Numbered from the stretch's first letter, positions 1 through 10,006 are shown. The stretch is 64,000 bases of DNA from Paraglaciecola arctica (GCF_018861065.1 NZ_JAHKQO010000019.1:48401-112400); one strand, 5' to 3'. Notes: generated by a model not told the origin, from the sequence alone. Program-made: numbers and translations.

Positions 1-33
1 ATCCAATGTTAAATAGACTAATTGGCGTTCCAT

Positions 34-68
34 CAAAAAAATCTGCTGTTCACCTTAAGTGAACAGCA
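34..68 (-). terminator. Rho-independent terminator of ettA
   Basis: A perfect 10-bp inverted repeat (44-53 with 59-68, 5-nt loop) is followed on the minus strand by a run of T (plus-strand A run 36-41). It lies 35 bp past the ettA stop, so it most likely ends the ettA transcript. Confidence 0.75.
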
Positions 69-102
69 TTACGTTAAACCCGGCCTAATCGTTATTTATA
101 TT

Positions 103-1770
103 TTACTTACTGATTTTTTTATACTTCAATCTATGTGGCTCAATTACATCGGTACCATAGGTGTCTTTTAACCATGCCGCATACTCGGTGTAATTCCCTT
201 CATAAAAATTGATTTTTCCTTCATCACGGTAGTCCATGATGTGTGTGGCGACTCGGTCTAAAAACCATCTGTCATGGGAAATTATCATAGCGCAACCAGG
301 AAACTCCATAATAGCATTCTCCAGTGCTCGTAAGGTTTCAACATCTAAGTCATTGGTAGGCTCATCTAGCAGTAATACATTGCCTCCGGCTTTGAGTAAT
401 TTTGCTAAATGCACACGGTTACGCTCACCACCAGACAAGTTTTTCATGAATTTCTGTTGGTCCGAACCTTTAAAGTTAAAACGTCCGCAATAAGCACGGC
501 TATTTAGTTCAAAGTTTCCTATGCGAATAATATCCGAGTCATCTGATATTTCTTTGTAAACGGTATTGTCGTCGTTCATGTGATCGCGAAACTGATCAAC
601 ACTGGCTAAATATACCGATTCACCTAAATCAATTTTACCCGCATCAGCTTGCTCGTCACCACTAAGCATTTTAAATAGAGTCGATTTACCTGCACCATTA
701 GGACCAATTATGCCTACAATTGCGCCTTTGGGAATTTTGAAGCTGAGATCATCAATTAAGACTCGGTCACCATATGACTTTTTAAGGCCGGTTACTTCAA
801 TGACTTTATCGCCCAAACGTTCGCCCGGTGGGATAAACAACTCATTGGTTTCATTACGTTTTTGATAATCACCGGTGTTGAGCTCTTCAAACCTAGCCAT
901 ACGAGCCTTGCTTTTAGATTGGCGACCTTTGGCATTAGAGCGAACCCATTCGAGTTCGGTCTTAATCGATTTTTGTCTAGCACTTTCGGTTTTTTCTTCT
1001 TGCTCAAGCCGTGCATCTTTTTGTTCTAACCAAGATGAATAGTTACCTTCCCAAGGAATACCTTGGCCACGGTCAAGTTCTAATATCCAGCCCGCTACGT
1101 TATCTAGGAAGTACCTATCGTGGGTAATCGCCACCACAGTGCCTTCATAATCATGTAAAAAGCGTTCTAACCATGCCACTGATTCTGCATCCAAGTGGTT
1201 AGTTGGTTCGTCTAGTAGTAACATTTCAGGTTTTTCAAGCAACAACTTGCACAGTGCAACGCGGCGACGTTCGCCCCCTGAAAGTTTGCTTACATCAGCA
1301 TCCCAAGGCGGCAGGCGCAATGCATCGGCTGCGCGCTCCAATGCATTGTCTAGATTGTGTCCATCTTTACTTTGAATGATGGCTTCTAATTCACCTTGTT
1401 CTTTCGCTAACGCGTCGAAATCAGCATTTTCTTCTGCGTAGGCGGCATACACTTCTTCGATACGTTTAAGCGCATGAACTACATCAGCCACGGCTTCTTC
1501 GATATTGCCCCTCACATCTTTAGTTTCATCGAGTTGGGGCTCTTGGGGTAGGTAACCTATTTTTAATCCTGTTTGAGGAATAGCCTCACCTTCGATTTCT
1601 GTATCTAGTCCTGCCATGATCCTGAGTAAAGTAGATTTACCTGAACCATTCAAACCTAAAACACCGATTTTTGCACCAGGGAAAAAGCTGAGAGAAATAT
1701 TTTTTAAGATATGTTTGCCGGGTGGAACCACCTTACCGACACGAAGCATGCTGTAAACGTATTGAGCCAT
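103..1770 (-). CDS. ettA: EttA, energy-dependent translational throttle (ABC-F ATPase)
   Basis: A cytosolic ABC-F protein that binds the ribosomal E site and gates entry into elongation according to the ATP/ADP ratio. The 555-residue length equals that of E. coli EttA, and the N-terminus and both domains align with it from end to end. Two ABC domains are visible: the first has Walker A at residues 39-47 (GLNGSGKST) and the signature LSGGERRR. The second has GPNGAGKST and LSGGERNR. Both Walker B segments read LLLDEPTN. The charged linker between the domains matches the EttA arm/linker region. There are no membrane segments, as expected for ABC-F. The gene stands alone, with its own terminator and divergent from the next gene. 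Confidence 0.96.
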   Translation of the reverse strand: MAQYVYSMLRVGKVVPPGKHILKNISLSFFPGAKIGVLGLNGSGKSTLLRIMAGLDTEIEGEAIPQTGLKIGYLPQEPQLDETKDVRGNIEEAVADVVHALKRIEEVYAAYAEENADFDALAKEQGELEAIIQSKDGHNLDNALERAADALRLPPWDADVSKLSGGERRRVALCKLLLEKPEMLLLDEPTNHLDAESVAWLERFLHDYEGTVVAITHDRYFLDNVAGWILELDRGQGIPWEGNYSSWLEQKDARLEQEEKTESARQKSIKTELEWVRSNAKGRQSKSKARMARFEELNTGDYQKRNETNELFIPPGERLGDKVIEVTGLKKSYGDRVLIDDLSFKIPKGAIVGIIGPNGAGKSTLFKMLSGDEQADAGKIDLGESVYLASVDQFRDHMNDDNTVYKEISDDSDIIRIGNFELNSRAYCGRFNFKGSDQQKFMKNLSGGERNRVHLAKLLKAGGNVLLLDEPTNDLDVETLRALENAIMEFPGCAMIISHDRWFLDRVATHIMDYRDEGKINFYEGNYTEYAAWLKDTYGTDVIEPHRLKYKKISK

Positions 1771-1928
1771 AACAGTCTAATGTAAGTTAATTTGGTACTA
1801 GTGTAATTCAGTGCAAGGGTAGGGTAAAAGGTATTGTTTTATAACTTTAGTTTTTTATTAATAATTGATGGTAATTGTAATCGACTCAAGTAGTATTTTG
1901 ACTACTAATTTCATAATCAAGGAGTAAC

Positions 1929-2924
1929 ATGCAAAGCTTTAATTGGGGAGTCATTGGCCCAGGAAATATTGCCAACACTTTTGCAAAAGCAATCTCAGCG
2001 TCGAAAAAGGGCAAAATTTTGGCTGTAGCGAGTCGTTCTAAAGAGCGCGCTTCGGAATTTGCAGATACTTATAACATTCAAAAAACTTACTCGGATTATG
2101 GGCAAATGTTAGCCGATCCAGAAATAGACATTATCTATATTGCTACTCCCCATAACTTTCACTATCAACAGGCCAAAATGTGTCTGGAAGCAGGTAAACA
2201 TGTGTTAGTTGAAAAACCCTGTACTGTGAATGCAAAGCAGATGAAGGTTTTGGTGGAATTAGCACAAAGCAAAAAACTGCTATTGCAGGAAGCACTATGG
2301 AGCCGTTTTATGCCCTGTTTGTCGCAACTTAGACAATTGCTTGACGAGGGAATAATAGGTGATGTGCAATATATTCAGTCGGAAATTGGTTTTGCTTTTC
2401 AAAAACGAGATAAAGCTCGCATGATTAAGGCTGAACTAGCCGGTGGTGCGCTACTGGATTTAGGTGTTTACAGTATTACCGTCAGTCAGTTTTTACTTCA
2501 AGAGCACCCAGATAAAGTGACCGCGATGGGGAAATTAACACAGCAACAAGTAGATGGGCATGTATTTGCAAATATGCGCTATCCGTCCGGTCGTTTTGCA
2601 CAATTTACCTGTTCTATGTTGGCACAATCAAGTAACACCATGAGAATAGTGGGTTCAGAAGGTTACGTGAATTTACCTAGCTGTTTTTGGGATACAGATA
2701 AAGCCGAAATTTTTAAAGATAACCAGTTGCTGCAAACCATTGAGATACCACATCCAGTAAATGGTTTCGAGTATCAGATTGAGGCTAGCATGGACAGTAT
2801 CCAAAAAGGATTGTTGTGCAGTGACGTGATGTCACACACTGATAGTGTAGGCGTATTGAGTGTGATGGATGATATTCGTAAACAACTAGGTGTGAAATTT
2901 CCGCAGCAGATAGAAGCGCTATGA
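1929..2924 (+). CDS. Gfo/Idh/MocA family NAD(P)-dependent oxidoreductase
   Basis: A 331-residue soluble dehydrogenase of the Gfo/Idh/MocA family. These enzymes usually oxidise or reduce sugars, inositols or trans-dihydrodiols with NAD(P). The N-terminal Rossmann motif is GVIGPGNIA at residues 7-15. The family signature EKP, which carries the catalytic lysine, lies near residue 95 (LVEKPCT). The C-terminal half fits the alpha/beta substrate domain, with a GGALLDLGVY segment typical of the dihydrodiol-dehydrogenase-like branch. A clear Shine-Dalgarno AAGGAG (1919-1924) supports the start. No pathway neighbours define the substrate, so only the family can be given. Confidence 0.85.
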   Translation: MQSFNWGVIGPGNIANTFAKAISASKKGKILAVASRSKERASEFADTYNIQKTYSDYGQMLADPEIDIIYIATPHNFHYQQAKMCLEAGKHVLVEKPCTVNAKQMKVLVELAQSKKLLLQEALWSRFMPCLSQLRQLLDEGIIGDVQYIQSEIGFAFQKRDKARMIKAELAGGALLDLGVYSITVSQFLLQEHPDKVTAMGKLTQQQVDGHVFANMRYPSGRFAQFTCSMLAQSSNTMRIVGSEGYVNLPSCFWDTDKAEIFKDNQLLQTIEIPHPVNGFEYQIEASMDSIQKGLLCSDVMSHTDSVGVLSVMDDIRKQLGVKFPQQIEAL

Positions 2925-3035
2925 TGTCTTGAAGCTGAGTGTGCAAAATCCGTTACAACTTTTGGTTGTTTCTCATGCCGGATTACCACTATACAAACTG
3001 TTGAAAATAACTAAACTATGCGCTGCTTCTTTAGA

Positions 3036-3053
3036 GGGTATAGATATATACCC
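3036..3053. other. Short palindrome/hairpin in the glyA leader
   Basis: GGGTATA and TATACCC (7-bp arms, 4-nt loop) lie about 33 bp before the glyA start codon. It could be an operator, a leader hairpin, or a weak terminator of the upstream oxidoreductase gene (an ATTTTATTTA stretch follows). It does not match the PurR or MetR consensus I know for glyA. Confidence 0.3.
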
Positions 3054-3086
3054 CATTTTATTTACTGCTGATGTTGAGGAAAAGTG

Positions 3087-4343
3087 ATGCTAACACGTGA
3101 TATGAATATTGCTGATTTTGATCCGGAATTGTTTGAAGCAATTCAAAATGAAAACCAACGTCAGGAGCATCACATTGAACTGATCGCCTCTGAAAATTAT
3201 TGCAGCCCACGTGTTTTAGAAGCTCAAGGCTCACAACTCACCAATAAATACGCAGAAGGTTATCCGCACAAACGCTATTACGGTGGCTGTGAATATGTTG
3301 ATATCGCTGAAGATTTAGCGATTGAACGTGCCAAACAATTGTTTGGTTGTGATTATGCCAACGTGCAACCACATGCAGGTTCGCAGGCTAACTCTGCAGT
3401 ATTTATGGCATTGTTAGATGCTGGGGATACTGTATTGGGTATGAGCTTAGCTCACGGCGGTCATTTAACTCACGGCTCTCATGTCAACTTTTCAGGTAAA
3501 ACCTATAACGCGGTTCAATATGGTTTGAATGCTGAAACAGGTGAAATTGATATGGCTGAAGTTGAGGCGTTAGCACTTGAACACAAACCTAAAATGATTA
3601 TTGGTGGTTTCTCAGCTTACTCTGGAATCGTTGATTGGCAAAAATTTCGTGAAATAGCCGATAAAGTGGGCGCTTATTTACTTGTTGATATGGCTCATGT
3701 TGCCGGCTTGATAGCGGCGGGTGTTTATCCTAGCCCAATTCCTCATGCGCACGTTGTCACAACAACTACTCATAAAACCTTAGCTGGTCCTCGCGGTGGT
3801 TTGATTTTATCTGCTTGCGGTGACGAAACCATTTACAAAAAGTTAAACAGCTCGGTTTTCCCTGGTAATCAAGGTGGCCCGTTGTGTCATGTTATTGCGG
3901 CAAAAGCGGTGGCATTTAAAGAAGCCCTAGAGCCTGAGTTTAAAGTCTATCAACAACAAGTGGTCAAAAATGCTAAGGCCATGGTCGCTGTGATCCAAGA
4001 GCGCGGTCATAAAGTGGTTTCAGGTGGCACCGAAAACCACTTGTTTTTACTCGATCTCATTGGAAAAGAGTACACAGGTAAAGATGCTGATGCAGCTTTA
4101 GGCAATGCCAATATCACAGTAAATAAAAACTCAGTACCCAATGACCCTCGCTCTCCTTTTGTCACCAGTGGATTACGTCTTGGTTCGCCAGCCATCACGC
4201 GCCGTGGTTTTAAAGAAGAGCAAGCCAAACAGGTGGCAAACTGGATTTGTGATGTGTTAGATAATATTAATGATGACTCTTTGATTGAAAAAGTGAAGAG
4301 TGAAGTCATTACATTGTGCGAAAAATTCCCTGTTTACGCTTAA
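3087..4343 (+). CDS. glyA: GlyA, serine hydroxymethyltransferase
   Basis: A PLP enzyme converting serine and tetrahydrofolate to glycine and 5,10-methylene-THF, the main one-carbon source for purines, thymidylate and the methionine genes further along this window. The 418 residues align with E. coli GlyA over the whole length. The PLP-binding lysine is Lys230 in [14 protein letters not shown]. The N-terminal [10 protein letters not shown] segment and the [17 protein letters not shown] segment are conserved. An in-frame GTG lies one codon upstream (3084). ATG at 3087 is chosen because GAGGA (3076-3080) is then 6 nt away and the protein starts [12 protein letters not shown], as in relatives. 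A strong terminator follows. Confidence 0.97.
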   Translation: MLTRDMNIADFDPELFEAIQNENQRQEHHIELIASENYCSPRVLEAQGSQLTNKYAEGYPHKRYYGGCEYVDIAEDLAIERAKQLFGCDYANVQPHAGSQANSAVFMALLDAGDTVLGMSLAHGGHLTHGSHVNFSGKTYNAVQYGLNAETGEIDMAEVEALALEHKPKMIIGGFSAYSGIVDWQKFREIADKVGAYLLVDMAHVAGLIAAGVYPSPIPHAHVVTTTTHKTLAGPRGGLILSACGDETIYKKLNSSVFPGNQGGPLCHVIAAKAVAFKEALEPEFKVYQQQVVKNAKAMVAVIQERGHKVVSGGTENHLFLLDLIGKEYTGKDADAALGNANITVNKNSVPNDPRSPFVTSGLRLGSPAITRRGFKEEQAKQVANWICDVLDNINDDSLIEKVKSEVITLCEKFPVYA

Positions 4344-4365
4344 ATAATGCGACAATGATTCAAAT

Positions 4366-4390
4366 AAGCCGACGCAAGTCGGCTTTTTTT
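4366..4390 (+). terminator. Rho-independent terminator of glyA
   Basis: An 8-bp GC-rich stem (4366-4373 with 4378-4385), GCAA tetraloop and a run of seven T. It lies 22 bp after the glyA stop and separates glyA from the nrdR-rib operon. Confidence 0.9.
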
Positions 4391-4485
4391 ATTGCTTATA
4401 TTGCTTATTTTGTTGCATACAGTATGCCTGACAGCCGAATTTTGTTAATTTAGCGTTATTCATTATCGCAAGTTAGAAATCCCCT

Positions 4486-4935
4486 ATGTTTTGTCCGTTT
4501 TGTTCTGTTCAAGAAACTAAAGTAATAGATTCGCGTCTGGTGGCTGATGGCAGTCAGGTGAGACGCAGAAGAGAATGCACTGTTTGTAAGGAACGCTTTA
4601 CTACTTTTGAAATGGCTGAACTGGTGATGCCTAGAGTCGTTAAACGCGATGGTTCTAGAGAACCTTTTAACGAAGATAAATTGAGAGCCGGTTTGCAACG
4701 CGCTTTGGAGAAACGCCCCGTAAGTACCGAACAGGTCGAAAAGTGTATTAGTCGTTTAAAGTCTTCGTTACGTGCGACTGGAGAGCGAGAAGTCAGCAGC
4801 GAATTTTTGGGTAATTTGATTATGGATGCGTTGAAAGAATTAGATAAAGTCGCCTATGTGCGTTTTGCATCTGTGTATCGTTCCTTCGAAGATATACGTG
4901 AATTTGGTGAAGAAATTGCACGTTTAGGCGACTAG
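4486..4935 (+). CDS. nrdR: NrdR, ribonucleotide reductase repressor
   Basis: A nucleotide-sensing repressor of nrd operons. The 149-residue protein has the N-terminal zinc ribbon (Cys3, Cys6, Cys31, Cys34) with the RRRREC DNA-contact region. An ATP-cone domain follows (about residues 49-139), with [11 protein letters not shown] at its start. It is the first gene of the nrdR-ribD-ribE-ribBX-ribH-nusB-thiL-pgpA run found widely in gammaproteobacteria. The Shine-Dalgarno before the ATG is weak. I saw no obvious NrdR-box pair in this window, so its targets lie elsewhere. Confidence 0.96.
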   Translation: MFCPFCSVQETKVIDSRLVADGSQVRRRRECTVCKERFTTFEMAELVMPRVVKRDGSREPFNEDKLRAGLQRALEKRPVSTEQVEKCISRLKSSLRATGEREVSSEFLGNLIMDALKELDKVAYVRFASVYRSFEDIREFGEEIARLGD

Positions 4936-4986
4936 TGCCCATGGCAATGATTTTTTTAACTTATCATCTTTTTTTGTTGGAAACCC

Positions 4987-6123
4987 GTGACTCAATTTTC
5001 TAATACTGATTTTCAAATGATGGCTCGTGCTATTCAATTAGCAAAACGAGGCCAGTACACAACTGCTCCCAATCCTAATGTAGGCTGTGTCATTAGTAAT
5101 ACTCACGGCGAGATTCTGGGAGAAGGTTGGCACCAAAAGGCGGGTACCCCTCATGCTGAAATTCATGCTTTAAAACAGGCTGGCAAGGCTGCCAAGGGTG
5201 CGACTGCCTATGTTACGCTCGAGCCTTGCAGTCATTTCGGTAGAACGCCACCTTGTGCTGACTCATTAATTGCTGCCGGTGTCTCAAGGGTAGTGGCAGC
5301 GATGGTTGATCCCAATCCACTGGTATCTGGCAATGGGCTCCAAAAGTTACAGCAGGCTGGAATTCAAACGGAGCAGGGGTTATTGCAAACTGAGGCTGAG
5401 CAACTCAATCGCGGCTTTATCAAACGAATGCGTACTGGTAGACCTTGGGTTACCGTCAAATTAGCGGCGACTTTGGACGGTAAAACAGCCTTGAAAAATG
5501 GTTTGAGCCAATGGATTACGGGACCTCAGGCGAGGCAAGACGTACAGCGACACCGCGCTAAAAGCTGCGCAATTTTGTCGGGTTCAGGTACTGTGATAGC
5601 CGATAACCCTATGCTTAACGTTAGGTATGCTGAGCTGAACCTGAGCAAAGACAAATTAGCACAACAAGACTTGCGCCAACCTTTGCGGGTGTTATTGGAT
5701 GGGCGTAATCAATTACCCTCTACTCTAAACTGTTTACAACCCGCAAAAAGTAACGTTGCCGGTAAAGTTTTACTTATTAATGGGCTGCCCAGTGAACACC
5801 AGTTTGAAAAACACGTGAGTCAATGGCAAGCGCCGTTTAAAGGTAACAAGTTAGACCTAAAAAAAGTCATGGATAAACTAGGTGAAATGCAATTAAATCA
5901 AGTTTGGGTGGAAGCAGGAGCTAAATTAGCGGGAGCTTTGTTGCAAAATAAATTGATAGATGAATTGATTTTGTACCAAGCGCCCAAATTAATAGGGAGC
6001 GCTGGGCAAAACCTGTTCGAAACTGTGCCGATTGAAACAATGAAAGACGTGACCACTCTTAGTTGGAGTGATATCAGGCAAGTAGGGGATGACCTCAAAA
6101 TGACTGCTGTGTTTAAGAACTAA
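4987..6123 (+). CDS. ribD: RibD, bifunctional pyrimidine deaminase/reductase of riboflavin synthesis
   Basis: Catalyses the second and third steps of riboflavin synthesis: deamination of the diaminopyrimidine product of GTP cyclohydrolase II, then NADPH-dependent ribosyl reduction. The N-terminal deaminase domain carries the zinc site His56-Ala-Glu58, Cys81 and Cys90 (PCSHFGRTPPC). The C-terminal reductase domain begins near residue 150 (WVTVKLAATLDGKTA). The 378-residue length is normal. Translation begins at GTG, and the Shine-Dalgarno is poor. It is 51 bp downstream of nrdR and 35 bp upstream of ribE. Confidence 0.96.
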   Translation: MTQFSNTDFQMMARAIQLAKRGQYTTAPNPNVGCVISNTHGEILGEGWHQKAGTPHAEIHALKQAGKAAKGATAYVTLEPCSHFGRTPPCADSLIAAGVSRVVAAMVDPNPLVSGNGLQKLQQAGIQTEQGLLQTEAEQLNRGFIKRMRTGRPWVTVKLAATLDGKTALKNGLSQWITGPQARQDVQRHRAKSCAILSGSGTVIADNPMLNVRYAELNLSKDKLAQQDLRQPLRVLLDGRNQLPSTLNCLQPAKSNVAGKVLLINGLPSEHQFEKHVSQWQAPFKGNKLDLKKVMDKLGEMQLNQVWVEAGAKLAGALLQNKLIDELILYQAPKLIGSAGQNLFETVPIETMKDVTTLSWSDIRQVGDDLKMTAVFKN

Positions 6124-6158
6124 CACATCAATTAAGCCAATTAATTTATCGAGAGAAT

Positions 6159-6830
6159 ATGTTTACCGGAATTATAGAAGATGTGGGGCGTATTGAAGGT
6201 TTAGTGCCTTCTGGTGATGACATAAGGTTGTCTATTAAAACCGACAAATTGGACATGAGTGATGTATCTTTGGGCGATAGCATTGCCAATAATGGAGTGT
6301 GCTTAACAGTAGTGGCGATGTCTAACAATGGCTTCAGTGCCGATGTCTCTCACGAGACCATCAAACGTACCGGTTTCGCTAGTTATAAAGCTGGCAGCCA
6401 AGTCAATCTTGAAAAGGCGATGCAAGCCAATAGTCGCTTAGGAGGACATATTGTCAGTGGCCACGTTGACGGTTTGGGAGAGGTGTTATCAATTAGCACC
6501 GTTGGTCGTTACGTAGAAATCTGGGTAAAAGCTCCTGATGAATTGGCAAAATATTTAGCAGAAAAAGGTTCAATTACCGTTGATGGAGTGAGCCTAACCG
6601 TGAACCAAGTAAATGGTGCGAAGTTTTTATTGACTCTGATCCCACATAGCTTGCAAGAAACTATTATTGGCCAATATGTAGTCGGTACCAAGGTTAATCT
6701 AGAAGTGGATGTAATCGCTAGATATATAGAAAGGTTAATGTTGGGAGACAAGGCCGCCGAGTCTGGTAACGATACCGGTAAAAAAGATATTAGCATGGCG
6801 TTTTTAGTAGAAAACGGCTATTTGAAGTAA
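6159..6830 (+). CDS. ribE: Riboflavin synthase, alpha chain
   Basis: Dismutates two 6,7-dimethyl-8-ribityllumazine molecules into riboflavin and the pyrimidine precursor. It has the usual two tandem lumazine-binding repeats (about residues 1-97 and 98-200): MFTGIIEDVG at the start and GGHIVSGHVDG at the beginning of the second repeat. It has 223 residues. The extra C-terminal tail (about 25 residues, charged, ending in MAFLVENGYLK) is a little longer than in E. coli RibC. Named ribE here; the E. coli orthologue is called ribC. GAGAGAA before the ATG serves as ribosome binding site. Confidence 0.95.
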   Translation: MFTGIIEDVGRIEGLVPSGDDIRLSIKTDKLDMSDVSLGDSIANNGVCLTVVAMSNNGFSADVSHETIKRTGFASYKAGSQVNLEKAMQANSRLGGHIVSGHVDGLGEVLSISTVGRYVEIWVKAPDELAKYLAEKGSITVDGVSLTVNQVNGAKFLLTLIPHSLQETIIGQYVVGTKVNLEVDVIARYIERLMLGDKAAESGNDTGKKDISMAFLVENGYLK

Positions 6831-6909
6831 AATAAGCCACCCTGATTAGGCGTTGCTTAAGTGGTGACTAACCTCGCCATCAATTCAATCAAAGAGAAGA
6901 CAACAGAAT

Positions 6910-8010
6910 ATGCCATTAAATAGTAGTGAAGAGATAATCGAAGATATCCGCCAAGGTAAAATGGTTATCTTAATGGATGATGAAGACAGGGAAAACGAAG
7001 GCGATATTATTATGGCTGCGGAACATGTTACCCCTGAGGCCATTAACTTTATGGTGACTCATGCCAGAGGGTTAGTGTGTTTGCCCATGACAGCAGAGCG
7101 TTGTAAAACCCTCAATTTACCTTTAATGGTTGATGATAATAGCGCACAGTTTTCTACAAACTTTACTGTGTCGATTGAGGCTGCACAAGGTGTCACCACA
7201 GGAATATCTGCTGGTGATAGAGCAAAAACAGTATTAGCGGCAGTATCTAAAGGTGCGCAGGCCAAAGACATAGTGCAGCCGGGACATATTTTTCCATTGA
7301 TCGGTAAAGAAGGTGGTGTGTTAAACCGCGCCGGACATACCGAAGCGGGAATCGATTTGGCAAGGCTGGCAGGGTGTGAACCGGCATCTGTCATTGTTGA
7401 AATTCTAAACGAAGACGGCAGCATGGCTAGACGTCCCGAATTAGAAGTGTTTGCTGCCAAGCATAATATGAAAATTGGTACCATTGCTGATTTAATCGAA
7501 TATCGAAACTTAAACGAAACGACTATTCAACAAGTAGCTAAATGTAAACTACCTACTGAGTACGGCGAGTTTGATTTAGTGACATTTAAAGATGTCATTG
7601 ATAACCAAGTGCATTTTGCAATGTGCAAAGGAGAAATTGACGGCGACGTACCAGCATTAGTTCGAGTACATTTACTGAATAGTTTTAGTGATTTGTTGGG
7701 TTCTCAGCGCGCCATTTCTCGAAGTATGGGATTACCGGATGCGATTAAATATATTGCTGACAACGGTGGCGTATTAGTGTTACTCGGTAAAGACGAGGAC
7801 TTATTAACTCAAGTCAAACAATTCGAGGCTGAAGACAAAGGCGAAAAACCTGCTAACGCCGCATGGTCAGGTTCATCGAGAACCGTTGGGGTAGGGAGTC
7901 AAATACTCGCCAGCTTAGGTGTTAGAAAAATGCGTTTGTTGAGCAAGCCGAAAAAGTACCATGCCTTGTCTGGGTATGGATTAGAAGTCGTTGAGTATGT
8001 GGAAATCTAA
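6910..8010 (+). CDS. ribB: DHBP synthase with degenerate GTP cyclohydrolase II domain (RibBX type)
   Basis: The N-terminal 200 residues are a complete 3,4-dihydroxy-2-butanone-4-phosphate synthase: acidic loop [10 protein letters not shown] (residues 23-32) and [10 protein letters not shown]. The C-terminal 160 residues have the GTP cyclohydrolase II fold. However, the zinc-binding cysteines found in true RibA (a Cys followed by a Cys-Asp-Cys) are absent. The matching segment reads [20 protein letters not shown]. The enzyme should therefore supply the four-carbon unit but not open GTP. This is the RibBX architecture known in Proteobacteria. A separate ribA must exist elsewhere. Middle gene of the riboflavin operon. 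Confidence 0.93.
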   Translation: MPLNSSEEIIEDIRQGKMVILMDDEDRENEGDIIMAAEHVTPEAINFMVTHARGLVCLPMTAERCKTLNLPLMVDDNSAQFSTNFTVSIEAAQGVTTGISAGDRAKTVLAAVSKGAQAKDIVQPGHIFPLIGKEGGVLNRAGHTEAGIDLARLAGCEPASVIVEILNEDGSMARRPELEVFAAKHNMKIGTIADLIEYRNLNETTIQQVAKCKLPTEYGEFDLVTFKDVIDNQVHFAMCKGEIDGDVPALVRVHLLNSFSDLLGSQRAISRSMGLPDAIKYIADNGGVLVLLGKDEDLLTQVKQFEAEDKGEKPANAAWSGSSRTVGVGSQILASLGVRKMRLLSKPKKYHALSGYGLEVVEYVEI

Positions 8011-8044
8011 GTAATAAAAATCACAATATTTCCCTGAAAGGATG

Positions 8045-8053
8045 TGCTAAACT
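8045..8053 (+). promoter_or_regulatory. Possible extended -10 promoter before ribH
   Basis: TG-C-TAAACT (8045-8053) resembles an extended -10 element 31 bp before ribH. I see no good -35 at 17 bp. It could give ribH-nusB-thiL-pgpA an internal promoter. Confidence 0.3.
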
Positions 8054-8083
8054 GCGCGCCGATTTTTCCAGTAAGGTTTTTAC

Positions 8084-8560
8084 ATGAATATTATTGAAGG
8101 TAACATCCGCGCAACAGGCAAAAAATTTGCCCTAGTGGTTTCTCGTTTCAACAGTTTTGTTGTTGAAAGTTTAGTGGACGGTGCGCTTGATGCTCTTGAA
8201 AGACAAGGTGAAGTAAACGACCAAGATATTACTTTGGTTCGTGTGCCTGGTGCTTATGAGCTACCAATAGCAGCCAAAAAACTTGCTGAACAAAACAAAT
8301 ATGATGCCATCATTGCATTGGGCGCGGTAATCAGAGGTGGAACTCCACACTTTGAATTTGTAGCCGGCGAATGTAACAAAGGTTTAGCGCAGGTTTCATT
8401 AGAATATGGCATTCCTGTTTCATTTGGCGTCATCACCACAGATAGTATTGAACAAGCGATTGAACGTTCTGGTACTAAGGCCGGAAATAAAGGTGCCGAA
8501 GCTGCGGTAGGCGCATTAGAAATGGTTAATGTTTTAGCTAACATTGAAGGGGCTAAATAG
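8084..8560 (+). CDS. ribH: RibH, 6,7-dimethyl-8-ribityllumazine synthase
   Basis: Condenses the RibD pathway pyrimidine with DHBP to make the lumazine that riboflavin synthase uses. Enzymes of this family form icosahedral or pentameric shells. The 158-residue length is typical. Conserved segments include SRFNSFV near residue 22, VPGAYELP near 58, and [16 protein letters not shown] near 80-95, with the catalytic His in that last segment. The stop codon abuts the nusB start with no spacer, so the two are probably translationally coupled. Confidence 0.97.
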   Translation: MNIIEGNIRATGKKFALVVSRFNSFVVESLVDGALDALERQGEVNDQDITLVRVPGAYELPIAAKKLAEQNKYDAIIALGAVIRGGTPHFEFVAGECNKGLAQVSLEYGIPVSFGVITTDSIEQAIERSGTKAGNKGAEAAVGALEMVNVLANIEGAK

Positions 8561-8983
8561 GTGAAACCTAAAGCCCGTCACCTAGCCAGAGAACTTGCTG
8601 TACAAGCGGTTTATTCTTGGCAGATGAGTAACAATCAGGTTGAGCAAATCGAGTTGAGTATAGTTACCAGCAATAATATGCAAAAAGTCGATACAGAGTA
8701 CTTTTTGGAATTGTTGCGAAATGTGGTAAAAGACTGTGCTGAGTTGGATAAAAAAATCAAACCTTACCTTGGTCGTCTGCCTGAGGAACTTGATCCGATT
8801 GAAAAAGCCATTTTAAGAATATCGACTTACGAACTTGTTGGCAGAATTGACGTTCCTTATAAAGTTGTGATCAATGAAGCCATTGAATTAGCTAAATCTT
8901 TTGGTGCAGAAGAAAGCCATAAATTCGTCAATGGTGTGCTCGATAAAGCAATTAAGACTCTGCGTAAAGATGAGTTGTCTTGA
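8561..8983 (+). CDS. nusB: NusB, transcription antitermination factor
   Basis: RNA-binding antitermination factor that, with NusE (S10), recognises boxA in rRNA leaders. The 140 residues align with E. coli NusB along their length: [10 protein letters not shown] at the start and [18 protein letters not shown] with [11 protein letters not shown] at the C-terminus. The GTG start directly follows the ribH TAG. AAGGGG (8548-8553) inside the end of ribH serves as ribosome binding site. The ribH-nusB junction is a common bacterial arrangement. Confidence 0.97.
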   Translation: MKPKARHLARELAVQAVYSWQMSNNQVEQIELSIVTSNNMQKVDTEYFLELLRNVVKDCAELDKKIKPYLGRLPEELDPIEKAILRISTYELVGRIDVPYKVVINEAIELAKSFGAEESHKFVNGVLDKAIKTLRKDELS

Positions 8984-9043
8984 TCTTTGCAATAAGGTTT
9001 AGGCAACTTTTCTCATCATCTGATGTAACTTAAATTAGTCATA

Positions 9044-10006
9044 ATGAAAGAATTTAATGTTATTGATCACTTTTTCAAAGCAAAAAGTATTCAACGTAAA
9101 GACGTGATAGTGGGCATCGGAGATGACGGTGCAGTTACCCATATTCCTCAAGGCCAAGCATTAGTAACCACTACTGACACCTTGTTAAGTGGCGTGCATT
9201 TTTTACCTGAAACCTCCCCTCATGCAATCGCACAAAAAGCAGTAGCGGTTAATTTAAGTGATTTAGCTGCAATGGGCGCCGAGCCAGCTTGGATAAGCTT
9301 GTCTCTAAGTTTACCCGCTGTGGATGAAGCTTGGTTAGAAGCTTTCTCGAATGGCCTGCAAGAGCATGCTGAATACTACTCAGTACAGCTAATTGGCGGT
9401 GATACGGTTCAAGGGCCTTTAGCAATTACTATTACTGCACAAGGTTTTGTTCCATTTGATCAAGCTTTGACTAGAAGCCAAGCACAACCAGGTGATTCCA
9501 TATATGTCACTGGTACTTTAGGGGATGCAGGTTTAGGGCTCGATATTGCACAAAAAAAATATGTGCTAGAAGACCAACTCAACACTGACTATTTACTGAA
9601 TCGATTGAATTATCCGACCCCAAGATTAATGGCTGGAACTTGCCTAAGGCGTGTGGCTAGTGCTTGTATCGATGTATCTGATGGCTTGGTGTCTGATATT
9701 ACGCATATTCTCAACGCGTCGGGTTGTGGTGCAACAATACATATCGATAAGTTGCCCATGTCACAAGCCTTAAAAGAATCGGTAAGTACTCAACAAGCAA
9801 TTGATTATGCCTTAAGTGCTGGGGATGATTACGAATTGTTGTTTACGGTAAGTGAAGAACAAAAAGGTCATTTAGAAACCACTTTGGCGAGTGCTAATGT
9901 ACATGCTACCTATATTGGCCAGATGAATGGCTCGATGGGAAAATTAGAGTTTCGCCAAGCAGATAAACCTTACGAATTTAACGTTAAAGGTTACCAACAC
10001 TTCTAA
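9044..10006 (+). CDS. thiL: ThiL, thiamine-monophosphate kinase
   Basis: Phosphorylates thiamine monophosphate to the active cofactor thiamine diphosphate. The product is needed by Dxs, encoded later in this window. The 320-residue protein shows the AIR-synthase/ThiL fold: GIGDDGAV near residue 24, TTDTLLSGVHF, NLSDLAAMGA near 82, and ACIDVSDGLVSD near 210 for Mg-ATP binding. It sits between nusB and pgpA as in E. coli and many other gammaproteobacteria. Confidence 0.96.
   Translation: MKEFNVIDHFFKAKSIQRKDVIVGIGDDGAVTHIPQGQALVTTTDTLLSGVHFLPETSPHAIAQKAVAVNLSDLAAMGAEPAWISLSLSLPAVDEAWLEAFSNGLQEHAEYYSVQLIGGDTVQGPLAITITAQGFVPFDQALTRSQAQPGDSIYVTGTLGDAGLGLDIAQKKYVLEDQLNTDYLLNRLNYPTPRLMAGTCLRRVASACIDVSDGLVSDITHILNASGCGATIHIDKLPMSQALKESVSTQQAIDYALSAGDDYELLFTVSEEQKGHLETTLASANVHATYIGQMNGSMGKLEFRQADKPYEFNVKGYQHF

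Noticed and set aside
6831-6909. Possible FMN riboswitch before ribBX
   Set aside because: No conserved RFN-element sequence (AGGGYAGGGTGAAATTCC-type) is present, nor before ribD or ribH.
7059-7484. Long minus-strand frame opposite ribBX, and similar frames opposite other genes
   Set aside because: They are shadows of strongly conserved coding frames on the other strand, with no ribosome binding site or family match.
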